From: Sulfurimonas sp.
GTDB lineage: Bacteria > Campylobacterota > Campylobacteria > Campylobacterales > Sulfurimonadaceae
DNA length: 64,000 bases
Direction of reading: 5' to 3'
NCBI GenBank assembly: GCA_013791885.1
Contig: VMSZ01000056.1
Location: forward strand, 1 to 64,000
Within the stretch, counting starts at the first letter, position 1. Each line of letters starts with the position of its first letter. Made by a program: the position numbers and the translations under genes. The notes under the pieces are model-generated. The model did not search any database. It had not been told where the DNA came from and saw nothing but the letters and a program-made list of their open reading frames with translations. Below are positions 43,736-53,394 of this stretch, piece after piece.

Positions 43736-46479
43736 TGTTTGTAGATAATTTGGCCTACGAAGCGAGTGCAGGAAGCGGGAAAACTTTTATGCTGGTTGTG
43801 CGTTATTTGAGCCTGCTTTTTAAAGGCGCAGACGCGAGTAAAATCTTGGCGCTCACCTTTACCAACAAAGCGGCTCATGAGATGCAGGAACGTGTTGTTT
43901 TAACGCTTGAAGAGTTGGAGAATCGCGGGGAACTGGTAGAGATAGCAAAAGTAACCGGACTCAGCCAAGAAGAGTTGCTGCTCAACCGTAAAAGAATTTT
44001 AGACGAGTTTTTAAATTCTAACACGAAGATTATGACGATAGATAAATTTTTTACGCAGATTTTACGAAAATTTTCGCTTTACGCTTCTTTAATGCCTGAT
44101 TTTACGACTATGAATTCCCAACATGAGCTCAAATTGCTTTCGCGTTTTTTAAAAGAGGTGAGCGTTGCTGGGAAAAAAGAAACACTCATTAACCTCTCTT
44201 TACAATCAAAAAAAAGACTTGAGAGTATTTTTACACTTCTGGATGAGTTTTACATTAAACAAAAAGAGCTCTCCCACCTGAGTTTTACAAAAGAAGAACC
44301 GTACAAATATGAAGAGTTGGCAATGCACAGCTCTGCTGAACTACAAAAGATGGTACGTTTGTGTGATAGCGCTTCTTCAACTGTGTTAAACGCAGTGGAT
44401 GCAGAAAATTTTGAAGAGCTGCGTTTAAAGAGCTGGGTTGGAAGAGAGACGCTTGAATACAGAACCTTTTCTAAATGTTTCATCCCTGAGATGGACAGAT
44501 ATCTTTTAGAGATAAACGCAGCCATTACCAAGCATAACAGGGCCAAAGAGCAGAATTTTTTTCATGCGCTTAGCGAACTTGCAGATATTTATGTCAAAGC
44601 TAAAAGAGCACTCTATACGGACGATAGTGAGCTAAGTTTTAGCGATGTCAGTGTTTTGGTTTATTATCTGCTGCAAGAGAGAGTTGACAGCGAATTTTTG
44701 TATTTTAGACTCGATGCGCAGATTGAGCATATGCTGCTTGATGAGTTTCAGGACACGAGCATTTTACAGTATGCGATTTTAAAACCGCTGATTGATGAGA
44801 TTCTCTCAGGCAATGGTTCCTTTGAGAACGGAAGTTTCTTTTTCGTAGGTGATGTGAAGCAGTCTATTTACAGATTTCGCGGTGGGGTGAGTGCGCTTTT
44901 TGGCAGAGTCCAAGAGATGCATGAGACAAAACTTGAAGCGCTTTTGACAAACTACCGTTCGCAAAAAGAGGTAGTAGAGTTTGTAAACGCAGTCTTTGAC
45001 GAGAAGATAAAAAACTACGCGCCGCAAAATGTAAAAGCAGAGGCAAATGGCGGTTATGTTCAAGTTTTAGAGAGTGAAACACCAGAACAAGAAGCACTTG
45101 AGCAGGTGAAAAAACTGATATCTCTCGGAGCTGATTTAAACGAGATTGCTATTTTGTGTGCGACAAACGGTGATGGTGAAGTCATTAAACAGATACTTCA
45201 GGACGAGCATATAGAAGTGGTGACAGAGACTACAACGAAACTTATCAACCAAAAGAGTGTCAAAGCTGTTTTAGAGTACTTGAAGTACTTGTATTTTGGG
45301 GAAGAGATTTACAGATACAACTTTTTTTCTTTGATAGAGTCAGAAGTAAAGCCGATTGCAAAAGTCGATTTTAACAGAGTTTCTCTTTTAAATATTGTCA
45401 AAAAAGTCATCAGCGAATATGAACTTTTTAACGGAGATTTTCACCTTATACGCTTTTTGGATGTGCTTGCAAAACAGACAAATATTGAAGCCCTTTTGTT
45501 TGAGTATGAGAGAATTGACGCGAGCGCAGCTGCCTCTGACTTGAGCGGTGTGCGCGTTTTGACTGTGCACAAATCCAAAGGTTTGGAGTATGAACACGTC
45601 ATCGTCATGGACAGACTCAAAAAAGCGCCGCCCTCAAGAGATGCCATCATTTATGAGTATGAGGGTATTCATCTGCAAAATGTTTATCTTCGCATGAGCG
45701 GCAGAGAAACACTTGATAAAGAGTATGAAAACGCAATAAACAAAGAGAAGATTTTAGAAAGAGAAGACAATCTTAATGCTTTGTACGTTGCGTTTACTCG
45801 GGCAAAAGAAAATCTTTTTATTGTCATGAAACCCAAAGATTCTATGTTTGATATTTTAGATCTGAGTGCTTCTCAAAGAGGAGTGCTTGTGTGCAGAAAA
45901 ACGCAGCATACAGAGCAGCAAAGCCTTAAAACTTTAGAATATAAAGAACTATATTATGGAATGCAAAGTGATCTTTTAGAGCTTCAAAAAGAAAAAGAAG
46001 AAGATTTACAGGCCATTAATTTTGGTTTGGGACTTCATTATATGTTGGAGATGCTCGCTGCGTTTGAACCGCAAAACATAGAAGACGCTAAAAATGCTCT
46101 CATTAACAAATACGGCTACATTTTAGAAGAGAGCGAGATTGAAGATATAATACAAAGAGTCAGCAGACTTCTTGAAGAGACTGCGTTTAGAGAGCTAATA
46201 CAGGGCGAGTGTTACAGAGAAAAGGCGATTAAATACAAAAATAATCTTCGCTATATTGACCTACTGGTTAAAAGCGACTCTTCTGATACGGATAGATACT
46301 CTCTTTTTAGCCAACAAAACTGGAATGTTATTGACTACAAAAGTTCTCTCTCTTACGCAAAAGAGCATGAAAAACAAGTAAAATACTACATAAACGCAGT
46401 CCAAGAGATTACAGGGGATGCGGTTAAAGGCTACATTTGTTATCTGCTTCAAGATACAATAAAAATAGTTAAAATATAA
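43732..46479 (+). CDS. addA: AddA helicase-nuclease (UvrD-like)
   Basis: I start at ATG 43732, overlapping the addB TGA (43733-43735), giving 915 residues; ATG 43735 is nearly equivalent. A UvrD-like superfamily 1 helicase carries Walker A ASAGSGKT near residue 11, LALTFTNKAAHEMQERV (motif Ia), LLDEFQDTS (motif II), VGDVKQSIYRFRGG (III), TNYRSQ (IV), VLTVHKSKGLEYEHVIV (V) and NALYVAFTRAKENLF (VI). A C-terminal nuclease has NVIDYKSSLSY. The partner recognises Chi-like sites in other bacteria. Eight copies of AAACGCAG lie in this gene. Confidence 0.9.
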   Translation: MMFVDNLAYEASAGSGKTFMLVVRYLSLLFKGADASKILALTFTNKAAHEMQERVVLTLEELENRGELVEIAKVTGLSQEELLLNRKRILDEFLNSNTKIMTIDKFFTQILRKFSLYASLMPDFTTMNSQHELKLLSRFLKEVSVAGKKETLINLSLQSKKRLESIFTLLDEFYIKQKELSHLSFTKEEPYKYEELAMHSSAELQKMVRLCDSASSTVLNAVDAENFEELRLKSWVGRETLEYRTFSKCFIPEMDRYLLEINAAITKHNRAKEQNFFHALSELADIYVKAKRALYTDDSELSFSDVSVLVYYLLQERVDSEFLYFRLDAQIEHMLLDEFQDTSILQYAILKPLIDEILSGNGSFENGSFFFVGDVKQSIYRFRGGVSALFGRVQEMHETKLEALLTNYRSQKEVVEFVNAVFDEKIKNYAPQNVKAEANGGYVQVLESETPEQEALEQVKKLISLGADLNEIAILCATNGDGEVIKQILQDEHIEVVTETTTKLINQKSVKAVLEYLKYLYFGEEIYRYNFFSLIESEVKPIAKVDFNRVSLLNIVKKVISEYELFNGDFHLIRFLDVLAKQTNIEALLFEYERIDASAAASDLSGVRVLTVHKSKGLEYEHVIVMDRLKKAPPSRDAIIYEYEGIHLQNVYLRMSGRETLDKEYENAINKEKILEREDNLNALYVAFTRAKENLFIVMKPKDSMFDILDLSASQRGVLVCRKTQHTEQQSLKTLEYKELYYGMQSDLLELQKEKEEDLQAINFGLGLHYMLEMLAAFEPQNIEDAKNALINKYGYILEESEIEDIIQRVSRLLEETAFRELIQGECYREKAIKYKNNLRYIDLLVKSDSSDTDRYSLFSQQNWNVIDYKSSLSYAKEHEKQVKYYINAVQEITGDAVKGYICYLLQDTIKIVKI

Positions 46480-46592
46480 ACCTTAAATAAACCATAAATT
46501 AAGCTAATTATAAGTTTATACAGATATACTTTCGCCACTCAAATAAGCATTATAAAATGTTTTGATAAAAAATTTACTTGAAGGGTTCAAGA

Positions 46593-47015
46593 ATGAAATT
46601 TACTAAAATTGCAACTTCTGAACAAATCGATCAAAAATGGGTTTTGATTGATGCTGAGGGAAAAACATTTGGTCGTATCATTACAGAAGTAGCTACATTA
46701 CTTCGTGGTAAGAACAAAACTTGTTATACTCCAAACATTGACTGTGGTGATTACGTTGTAATCGTTAACGCTTCTAAAGCAAAACTTAACGGTCTTGGTA
46801 AAATTGCTAACAAAGAGTATTTCTCATATTCAGGATACTTTGGTAGTACAAAAAGTGTTAAGATGACTGAACTTTTAGCGAAAAATCCAGAGAAACTATT
46901 CAGATTAGCTACTCGCGGTATGCTTCCTAAAACTAAGCTTGGCGCTAAAATGATTAAAAAATTAAAAATTTATGCAGGTGCTGAGCATCCTCACACTGCA
47001 CAACTTGCTAAGTAA
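46593..47015 (+). CDS. rplM: 50S ribosomal protein L13
   Basis: 140 residues from ATG 46593 after AAGGG; an upstream TTG at 46578 adds five codons but lies on the ribosome site. WVLIDAEGKTFGRIITEVATLLRGKNKT, VIVNASKAKLNGLGKIANKEYFSYSGYFG and GMLPKTKLGAKMIKKLKIYAGAEHPHTAQ are diagnostic. It is paired with rpsI, the universal L13-S9 operon. There are no AAACGCAG copies in either ribosomal gene. Confidence 0.97.
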   Translation: MKFTKIATSEQIDQKWVLIDAEGKTFGRIITEVATLLRGKNKTCYTPNIDCGDYVVIVNASKAKLNGLGKIANKEYFSYSGYFGSTKSVKMTELLAKNPEKLFRLATRGMLPKTKLGAKMIKKLKIYAGAEHPHTAQLAK

Positions 47016-47025
47016 GGATTGATTT

Positions 47026-47415
47026 ATGGCAAAAATATATGCAACAGGTCGTCGTAAAGCGTCAATAGCAAAAGTATGGTTAACTCCAGGAACAGGTGCA
47101 ATGACAATCAATGGTCTTTCATTAGACGCATGGTTGGGTGGTCTTGAGGCTAAAAAGCTTCGTGTTAAACAACCACTTGTATTAACTAAACAAGATACTT
47201 CAGTTGATATCGTTGCTACTACTTTAGGTGGTGGTTTCGGCGGTCAAGCTGATGCACTTCGTCATGGTATTTCTCGTGCTTTAGTAAGATTTAACCCAGA
47301 GTTAAAAGCTATACTAAAACCAGAAGGTATGATGACTCGTGATTCACGTATTGTTGAACGTAAGAAGCCAGGTAAGCGTAAAGCTCGTCGTTCTCGTCAG
47401 TTCTCTAAACGTTAA
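47026..47415 (+). CDS. rpsI: 30S ribosomal protein S9
   Basis: 129 residues. [30 protein letters not shown] starts the family fold, [31 protein letters not shown] follows and the basic tail [25 protein letters not shown] reaches the decoding site. It lies 10 bases after rplM with AAGG before the ATG. A terminator follows. Confidence 0.97.
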   Translation: MAKIYATGRRKASIAKVWLTPGTGAMTINGLSLDAWLGGLEAKKLRVKQPLVLTKQDTSVDIVATTLGGGFGGQADALRHGISRALVRFNPELKAILKPEGMMTRDSRIVERKKPGKRKARRSRQFSKR

Positions 47416-47427
47416 TCGTTTCTCTTT

Positions 47428-47464
47428 CTTTTACCACTGCCTTGGGGCTTTGGTAAAAGCTTTT
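47428..47464 (+). terminator. Terminator of the rplM-rpsI operon
   Basis: A 9-bp stem CTTTTACCA/TGGTAAAAG with a 14-base loop is followed by CTTTTATCTTT. Confidence 0.75.
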
Positions 47465-47547
47465 ATCTTTAAACTTCAAAAACAAAATAATCCTCCCTTA
47501 AATCTTATTTCTATATAATCCCTTTACAAATAAAAAAGGCTTTTTAT

Positions 47548-48927
47548 ATGAAAAAACTTCTCGCTCTTCTTTTTGTTCTTGTCTTGCTGGCAGCAGCCAT
47601 TCCCGTAGTTGGAAATAAACTTGTAGAAAATACCCTCAATGAGAAAATAGAGCTTTTAAGTGCTCATGGTATAGAAGTAAAAAGCGAAAATATAGATGCC
47701 TCGTATCTCCAAACAAAAAAACATTATGAATTTTTACTCAAAGACAGCGAGAAGTTTTTAGCCTATTTAAATCAGAACTCTCATAGGGAAATACCGCCTT
47801 ATGTAAATGAGATGGTAGATGGTATTTTACTTGGAGCTGATGTTGAATATAATAACATACCCTTTGTGATGAACGCCATTGAGGCTGATGTGTATGTTAT
47901 GTCACTCTCTAAGAATATGATGCAAGAAATGAAAAATGAGGATGCTGAGTTTTATGCATTTGTAAACTCTTTTTTTGAGAAGAAAGGGATTCTTTATCAT
48001 TTGCAATACGATGTTATCACGAGAGATTTTAACGGCTATATTAAAGATATCCGTGAACAGTACACTCTAAAAGATGACACCAATGTGAGCATAGATTTTT
48101 CAGGGATGAACTACAAAGGAAGCGGGGATTTACTTGCTCCAAATATTATTAGTTCCAATGTCGAGCGTATCTCTCTTATAGCTTTAAAAGATACAACAGA
48201 GCTCAGATTCGATTTAGCGGGATTTTCTTCGGCATCAGAATTTGAATCAAAAAGCAGATACTCGAGTTCTGCAAGTTTAGAGAATATCGCTCTTATTATC
48301 AAAGGCGAAGAGAATATTGCGATGTATTCAAAAGATTTAAAAATGAGTCTTTCTTCGGACACTCAAGAGAGTTTTGCAAAAATGTATGCAAAAAGTAACT
48401 TTAAAGAGTTCGGTATAAATACAAGAGAACTCAATGTAAAAGTGTATGATTTAAACTATGACATCTCTTTGAGTGACTTGGACAAAGATGCACTTGAAGA
48501 GCTTCAAGATGTAGTCACGCAGGCGAAACAATCGCCATCTAACAGTCTGGAGCTACAGGTAAGAGAGAGCCTTATTAAACTTCTTTCCCGCGGTCTGGTT
48601 TTAGGTATAGATGATTTGTCATTTAAAAAACTGCTTTTAGATGACACCAAAGATCTCCAGGGAATTTCAATTCACTCTCAGATTTTTTTCAAAGAAGATG
48701 CTGCTTTGGCAAATAAGCTTCTGTATACGCCGGTTTTACTCATTCAAAATCTCGATAGCGATATTAAAATAAAAATTTCAAAAGAGATTTTTAACAAGAT
48801 AAATGAAAATGCTCCAATGACAACACTTGCTATGGAATATGCAAAAGTTGAAGGAGAAAATTATGTTTTTGAAATTTCCTTTCATAATGGGGAACTTTTG
48901 GTCAACGGCAGAGTACTTAAGAGCTAA
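47548..48927 (+). CDS. Membrane-anchored protein, possibly DUF945/YdgA-like
   Basis: 459 residues. One hydrophobic N-terminal segment (KKLLALLFVLVLLAAAIPVV) anchors or exports the protein; the rest is a long periplasmic domain with alternating strands and helices and no Cys. The early ENTLNEKIELLSAHGIEVKSE and later KILKLLSRG-type blocks recall the YdgA/DUF945 family of unknown function, but the match is weak to my eye. The next gene starts on the base after its stop, so it is co-transcribed with a peptide-binding protein and a HAD phosphatase. Confidence 0.6.
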   Translation: MKKLLALLFVLVLLAAAIPVVGNKLVENTLNEKIELLSAHGIEVKSENIDASYLQTKKHYEFLLKDSEKFLAYLNQNSHREIPPYVNEMVDGILLGADVEYNNIPFVMNAIEADVYVMSLSKNMMQEMKNEDAEFYAFVNSFFEKKGILYHLQYDVITRDFNGYIKDIREQYTLKDDTNVSIDFSGMNYKGSGDLLAPNIISSNVERISLIALKDTTELRFDLAGFSSASEFESKSRYSSSASLENIALIIKGEENIAMYSKDLKMSLSSDTQESFAKMYAKSNFKEFGINTRELNVKVYDLNYDISLSDLDKDALEELQDVVTQAKQSPSNSLELQVRESLIKLLSRGLVLGIDDLSFKKLLLDDTKDLQGISIHSQIFFKEDAALANKLLYTPVLLIQNLDSDIKIKISKEIFNKINENAPMTTLAMEYAKVEGENYVFEISFHNGELLVNGRVLKS

Positions 48928-50436
48928 ATGCGCACCTTTGTACTTCTTCTATTCTCGCTTCATCTTTTTGCCTCAACTTTGCATTTGGCAACATCTGCAA
49001 ATCCGTCGCGTTTAAACCCAATACTTGCGACAGATTCAAGCTCTTCCGAAATAGCCGGATTTTTATTTAACGGACTTTTAAAGTATGACAAAGATTCTTC
49101 AACAATCATTGGTGATTTGGCGGAAGATTTTTATTTTCAAGATAATAGAACGGTAATCTTCAAACTTCGTAAAAATGTCACATGGCACGATGGAGTAAAG
49201 TTCACAGCAAAAGATGTTATTTTTACTTATGAGACGCTGATGTCTCCAAAAATAGTCTCTCCATACACCGCTAATTTTCGCTTTGTAGAAAGTGTGAAAG
49301 CTTTGGATGAATTTACCTGCGAAGTAAAATATACCAAGCCCTATTTTAAAGCACTGGAAACTTGGATGATGGGAATTCTTCCCGAGCATATTTTACAAAA
49401 TGATGAAAACCTTATGAATTCAGAGTTCAATACTAATCCTATAGGAACAGGTCCCTATAAACTCTATCAGCTTGAGCATTCAAAAAATATTATTTTAGTT
49501 GCATATGAGGATTACTTTGAAGGAAAGTCAAAGATTGAACGTATTGCGTTTCATGTTATTGCTGACCCGATGACACGTTTCTTGATGCTAAAATCTTCAG
49601 CCCTGGATATTGGCAATATTGAACCAATGGAATTTGAGAGACAGCTGAGTAAAGATTTCTTCAAAAAGTTTGATGTCTATGAAGAGATAAGCCGTTCCTA
49701 CACCTATCTTGGATTTAACCTAAGAAGAGAAAAATTTAAAAATCCAAAAGTAAGAGAAGCCCTTTCTTTAGCCATAGACAGAGAACAAATAGTGAAGATA
49801 CTTTTTTTCAAACATGCTAAAGTATGCACGGGACCATTTTTGCCTACCACAAAAGCTTTTAACGAAGATGTCAAAGCACCAAAGCAAAATATAAAAAAGG
49901 CCAAAGAACTGTTACAAGAGGCCGGTTATGATGAAAATAATCCTTTTGAATTTGAGATAGCAACATCTAATTCAAGTTCCATTCGCCCCTATGCAGCTGA
50001 GATACTACAACATCAGCTCAAAGAGGCAGGTGTTGTAGTCAAACTGCGTGTTATGGAGTGGCAGGCATTTTTAAATATGGTTGTATTTCCAAATGATTTT
50101 GATACGGTACTCCTTGGTTGGGGTCTCTCTCCTATGCCTGACCCTTATATGTTTTGGCATACACAGAGCGATAAAAAAGGGGGTTTCAATCTTGTCGGTT
50201 ATAATAATCCGCTTATAGATAAAATGATAGAAGAGTCTCAAGAAATTATTGATAAACCAAAATTGGATGCTCTTTTTAGAGAGATGTTTAAAATTATTGT
50301 TAATGACAATCCTTATCTTTTTTTGTATATACCAAATTCAATTACTGCCACGAGTAAAAATATAAAAAATATTCAACCAAGCCCAAGCGGTATCTGGCAT
50401 AATTATATAGAGTGGGAAAAGGAAGAGATACAATGA
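48928..50436 (+). CDS. Periplasmic peptide/oligopeptide-binding protein (SBP family 5)
   Basis: 502 residues. A signal peptide (MRTFVLLLFSLHLFASTLHL) is followed by a class C solute-binding fold: LNPILATDSSSSEIAGFLFNGLLKYD, VTWHDGVKFTAKDVIFTYETLMSP, LSLAIDREQIVKILFFKHAKVCTGPFLP and FDTVLLGWGLSPMPDPYMFWHT. Proteins of this type deliver peptides, nickel-chelates or other solutes to ABC permeases. No permease or ATPase genes are adjacent, so it may serve a system encoded elsewhere. The following gene starts inside its stop codon (ATGA). Confidence 0.85.
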   Translation: MRTFVLLLFSLHLFASTLHLATSANPSRLNPILATDSSSSEIAGFLFNGLLKYDKDSSTIIGDLAEDFYFQDNRTVIFKLRKNVTWHDGVKFTAKDVIFTYETLMSPKIVSPYTANFRFVESVKALDEFTCEVKYTKPYFKALETWMMGILPEHILQNDENLMNSEFNTNPIGTGPYKLYQLEHSKNIILVAYEDYFEGKSKIERIAFHVIADPMTRFLMLKSSALDIGNIEPMEFERQLSKDFFKKFDVYEEISRSYTYLGFNLRREKFKNPKVREALSLAIDREQIVKILFFKHAKVCTGPFLPTTKAFNEDVKAPKQNIKKAKELLQEAGYDENNPFEFEIATSNSSSIRPYAAEILQHQLKEAGVVVKLRVMEWQAFLNMVVFPNDFDTVLLGWGLSPMPDPYMFWHTQSDKKGGFNLVGYNNPLIDKMIEESQEIIDKPKLDALFREMFKIIVNDNPYLFLYIPNSITATSKNIKNIQPSPSGIWHNYIEWEKEEIQ

Positions 50437-51080
50437 TAATTTTATTTGATTTAGACGGAACATTAATTGACTCCACAGAAGCAATTCTGGAAAGTTTTCA
50501 TCAAACTTATAAGATGCATAGTTGTCTGCAGCCGACAGATGAAGCTATTGTAGCATTGATAGGGTACCCCCTGGATATCATGTTTGCAGAACTTGGTATT
50601 GAAAGAGAAAAAGTTTGGGATTTTGTAGAAACTTATAAAGAACATTACCGCAAAATTTCCACTCAAAAAACTGTTTTACTCTCGCGTGCAAAGGAAGCTG
50701 TTGAAGAAGCAAGTAAATTTGCAACGCTTGGAATTGTAACAACTAAAACAGGAGTATATTCACAGATACTTTTAGAACATTTTGGTTTGATGCACTATTT
50801 TGAAGTCCTAATAGGACGGGAACACGTAGAACAGCCTAAGCCGCATGCAGAGCCAATTTTAACAGCTTTGAAAGCTTTAAACAGTGCTGAAAAAGAGATA
50901 TGGATGATAGGTGACACAAAGCTAGATCTTCTTTGTGCAAAAAATGCAGAAGTAAATTCCATAGGAGTGTTAAGTGGATATGATAACTATAAAACACTAA
51001 AAATATTTACAGATATTATCGTGGATGATGCTCTTGAGGCAGTAAGATACTTACAGAGAAGGAAGATATCACACATATAA
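50433..51080 (+). CDS. HAD-family phosphatase, phosphoglycolate-phosphatase-like
   Basis: I start at ATG 50433, overlapping the preceding TGA, giving 215 residues; the longer frame from 50412 lies inside the upstream gene. Motif I LFDLDGTLIDS (nucleophile Asp), motif II IVTTKTG, the Lys in the REHVEQPKPH segment and motif III WMIGDTKLDL are intact, with a helical cap between. It fits the Gph/PpaX group of small phosphate-ester hydrolases. The precise substrate is unknown. Confidence 0.82.
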   Translation: MIILFDLDGTLIDSTEAILESFHQTYKMHSCLQPTDEAIVALIGYPLDIMFAELGIEREKVWDFVETYKEHYRKISTQKTVLLSRAKEAVEEASKFATLGIVTTKTGVYSQILLEHFGLMHYFEVLIGREHVEQPKPHAEPILTALKALNSAEKEIWMIGDTKLDLLCAKNAEVNSIGVLSGYDNYKTLKIFTDIIVDDALEAVRYLQRRKISHI

Positions 51081-51198
51081 CTTAGTTATATAAAAAGTAT
51101 AAATCTATCAAGCTATATTTAAGAGCAACTTGCCTAAAATACATTATATTAGAACTGGTAGAAAATTTTTTAAATTTCTTGAAAACAAAGGAGAATGA

Positions 51199-51756
51199 AT
51201 GCTAGAAATTAGATGGCATAGTCGTGCTGGACAAGGGGCAGTAACTGGAGCTAAGGGTTTGGCGGATGTTATTTCTACTACAGGCAAACATGTTCAGGCA
51301 TTTGCATTTTACGGCTCGGCAAAACGTGGGGCTGCTATGACAGCATATAATCGTGTTGATGATAAGATGATTATGAATCACGAGAAGTATATGGAACCAG
51401 ATTTTGTTTTCGTAATTGACCCGGCATTAGTTTTTACATCTGATGTTACAATCAATCACAGAGAAGATACAGTATATATTATAACTACTCACATGAGCAC
51501 TAAAGAGCTTGTTGCTGCTCAACCAAAATTGGAGGGCAAGAAAGTTTATACAGTTGACTGTATGACTATAGCTCAGGAGACAATTGGAAAACCAATTCCA
51601 AATACACCGATGCTTGGTGCATTTATGAAAGTTTCGGGAATGTATGACATAGAGTTTTTTAAAGAGAGTATGGTGAGAATTCTTGGAAAATTACCTCAAA
51701 AAATAATCGATGCTAATATGATTGCTATTCAGCGCGCATATGACGAAGTGAAATAA
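51199..51756 (+). CDS. porG: Pyruvate:ferredoxin oxidoreductase, gamma subunit
   Basis: 185 residues. EIRWHSRAGQGAVTGAKGLADVI and QAFAFYGSAKRGAAMTAYNRV are the signature of the POR/KOR gamma chain. Together with the next three genes it forms the four-subunit enzyme that links acetyl-CoA and pyruvate with reduced ferredoxin. In Campylobacterota using the reductive TCA cycle it runs as pyruvate synthase. AAAGGAG precedes ATG 51199. The 118-base gap upstream should contain the operon promoter. Confidence 0.93.
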   Translation: MLEIRWHSRAGQGAVTGAKGLADVISTTGKHVQAFAFYGSAKRGAAMTAYNRVDDKMIMNHEKYMEPDFVFVIDPALVFTSDVTINHREDTVYIITTHMSTKELVAAQPKLEGKKVYTVDCMTIAQETIGKPIPNTPMLGAFMKVSGMYDIEFFKESMVRILGKLPQKIIDANMIAIQRAYDEVK

Positions 51757-51765
51757 GGAGTTACA

Positions 51766-52161
51766 ATGGCAAATAGAGGATGGGACGAATTTGAAATCGG
51801 AGCTATGCTTCGTTCATTTGACGGTGTATCAAATGATATAGCTACTACGCAACAGGAAGATCGTAATTACTCTCAAAGCAATTCGTTTGTTGCTAGTGTT
51901 GCAGACTGGAGAATAGAAAAGCCAATATTTGCAAAAGATTTTTGTATAGATTGTCAATTTTGCTGGATTTATTGTCCGGATATGTCAATTATTGCTAGAG
52001 ATAAAAAAATGATTGGTGTTGATATGGATCACTGTAAAGGGTGTGGAATTTGTGTTGAGGTTTGTCCTACAAACCCTAAATCACTTTTAATGTTCCCAGA
52101 ACATGCAGATGAAGAAGCAGAGTTAGCAAAATGGCCTGCTAAAGAAAGTAAGGAAAAATAA
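51766..52161 (+). CDS. porD: Pyruvate:ferredoxin oxidoreductase, delta (ferredoxin) subunit
   Basis: 131 residues. Two 4Fe-4S motifs are visible: CIDCQFCWIYCPD (about residues 63-75) and CKGCGICVEVCPT (about 91-103). The N-terminal extension (about 1-50) with ATTQQEDRNYSQSNSFVASVADWRIEKP is longer than in clostridial PorD. It is the electron-transfer subunit. Its stop overlaps the porA start (TAATG). Confidence 0.93.
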   Translation: MANRGWDEFEIGAMLRSFDGVSNDIATTQQEDRNYSQSNSFVASVADWRIEKPIFAKDFCIDCQFCWIYCPDMSIIARDKKMIGVDMDHCKGCGICVEVCPTNPKSLLMFPEHADEEAELAKWPAKESKEK

Positions 52162-53384
52162 TGGCATTTGATAAAATGGAATTAAGAGACATTGAAGTAT
52201 GGGATGGAAATCACGCTGCTGCACAAGCTTTAAGACAGTGTCAAATTGACGTTGTTGCTGCGTATCCGATTACTCCATCTACTCCTATTGTTGAGGGTTA
52301 TGCAAAGTTCTTAGCAGATGGTTATGTTGAAGGTGAATTTGTACTAGTTGAGTCTGAACATGCTGCAATGTCAGGATGTATCGGTGCTGCTGCTGCTGGT
52401 GGACGTGTTGCAACTGCAACTTCTTCTCAGGGTTATGCACTTATGGTTGAAACACTGTATCAAGCTTCAGGTATGCGTTTACCGATAGTTTTAAATGTTG
52501 TTAACCGTGCTCTTGCTGCTCCACTGAATGTTAATGGTGACCACTCAGATATGTATCTCGGTCGTGACAGCGGTTGGATTCAATTGAATGCATATTGCCC
52601 TCAAGATGCTTATGATTTAAATTTTATTGCATTTAGAGTTGCTGAGGATCATGGAGTGAGACTTCCATGTATGGTTCATCAAGATGGTTTCATGACTTCA
52701 CATACAGCGCAAGGTGTAAAAACTATGACTGATGATGTTGCATATAGCTTTGTAGGTGATTTTAAACCTATGAATGACATGCTTGACTTTGAACATCCTG
52801 TAACACATGGTGTACAAACTGAAGAAGATTGGCACTTTGAACATAAAGCTCGTCAGCATAATGATCTTATGACAAAAGTTATGCCAAAAGTTCAAGCTGC
52901 GTTTGATGATTTTGAAAAACTTACAGGTCGTAAATATAACATAGTTGAAAAATATGATATGGACGATGCAGATGTTGCAGTTGTTTGTATGGGTACTTCG
53001 GTTGAAACAGCTCGTGAAGTGGCAACTGAGATGAGAGCAAAAGGTATTAAAGCTGGTGTAGTCGGTATACGTGTAATACGTCCATTCCCATTCTTTGAAA
53101 TCCAAGAAGCTCTTAAAGGTGCTAAAGCAATAGCAACACTTGATCGTTCAGCTCCAGGCGGTGCTCCGGGTATGTTATTTAATGAGATGGCAGGTTGTCT
53201 TTTCAATCTTGATAAACGTCCTTTACTTTCTGGAAAAATTTATGGCCTTGGCGGTCGTGACTTGACAAAGAAACATTTAGTAGATTTATATACTGAACTT
53301 CAAGCTAACGTTGATGCTGGTAAAGTATTGACTCCATTACAACAGTTTATCGGTGTTCGTGGACCGAAACTATCATTTTTATAA
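52161..53384 (+). CDS. porA: Pyruvate:ferredoxin oxidoreductase, alpha subunit
   Basis: 407 residues. The transketolase pyrimidine-type domain has EVWDGNHAAAQALRQCQIDVVAAYPITPSTPIVE and SEHAAMSGCIGAAAAGGRVATATSSQGYALM. The C-terminal domain has VVCMGTSVETAREVATEMRAKGIKAGVVGIRVIRPFP, all typical of the pyruvate rather than 2-oxoglutarate branch. It binds thiamine diphosphate together with PorB. Confidence 0.94.
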   Translation: MAFDKMELRDIEVWDGNHAAAQALRQCQIDVVAAYPITPSTPIVEGYAKFLADGYVEGEFVLVESEHAAMSGCIGAAAAGGRVATATSSQGYALMVETLYQASGMRLPIVLNVVNRALAAPLNVNGDHSDMYLGRDSGWIQLNAYCPQDAYDLNFIAFRVAEDHGVRLPCMVHQDGFMTSHTAQGVKTMTDDVAYSFVGDFKPMNDMLDFEHPVTHGVQTEEDWHFEHKARQHNDLMTKVMPKVQAAFDDFEKLTGRKYNIVEKYDMDDADVAVVCMGTSVETAREVATEMRAKGIKAGVVGIRVIRPFPFFEIQEALKGAKAIATLDRSAPGGAPGMLFNEMAGCLFNLDKRPLLSGKIYGLGGRDLTKKHLVDLYTELQANVDAGKVLTPLQQFIGVRGPKLSFL

Positions 53385-53394
53385 GGAGAAAACT

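Noticed and set aside
44250..44546. Long antisense frames in addA, addB, cbb3 and porA regions
   Set aside because: They mirror strong coding frames, have no ribosome sites and give low-complexity Cys/Phe-rich translations.
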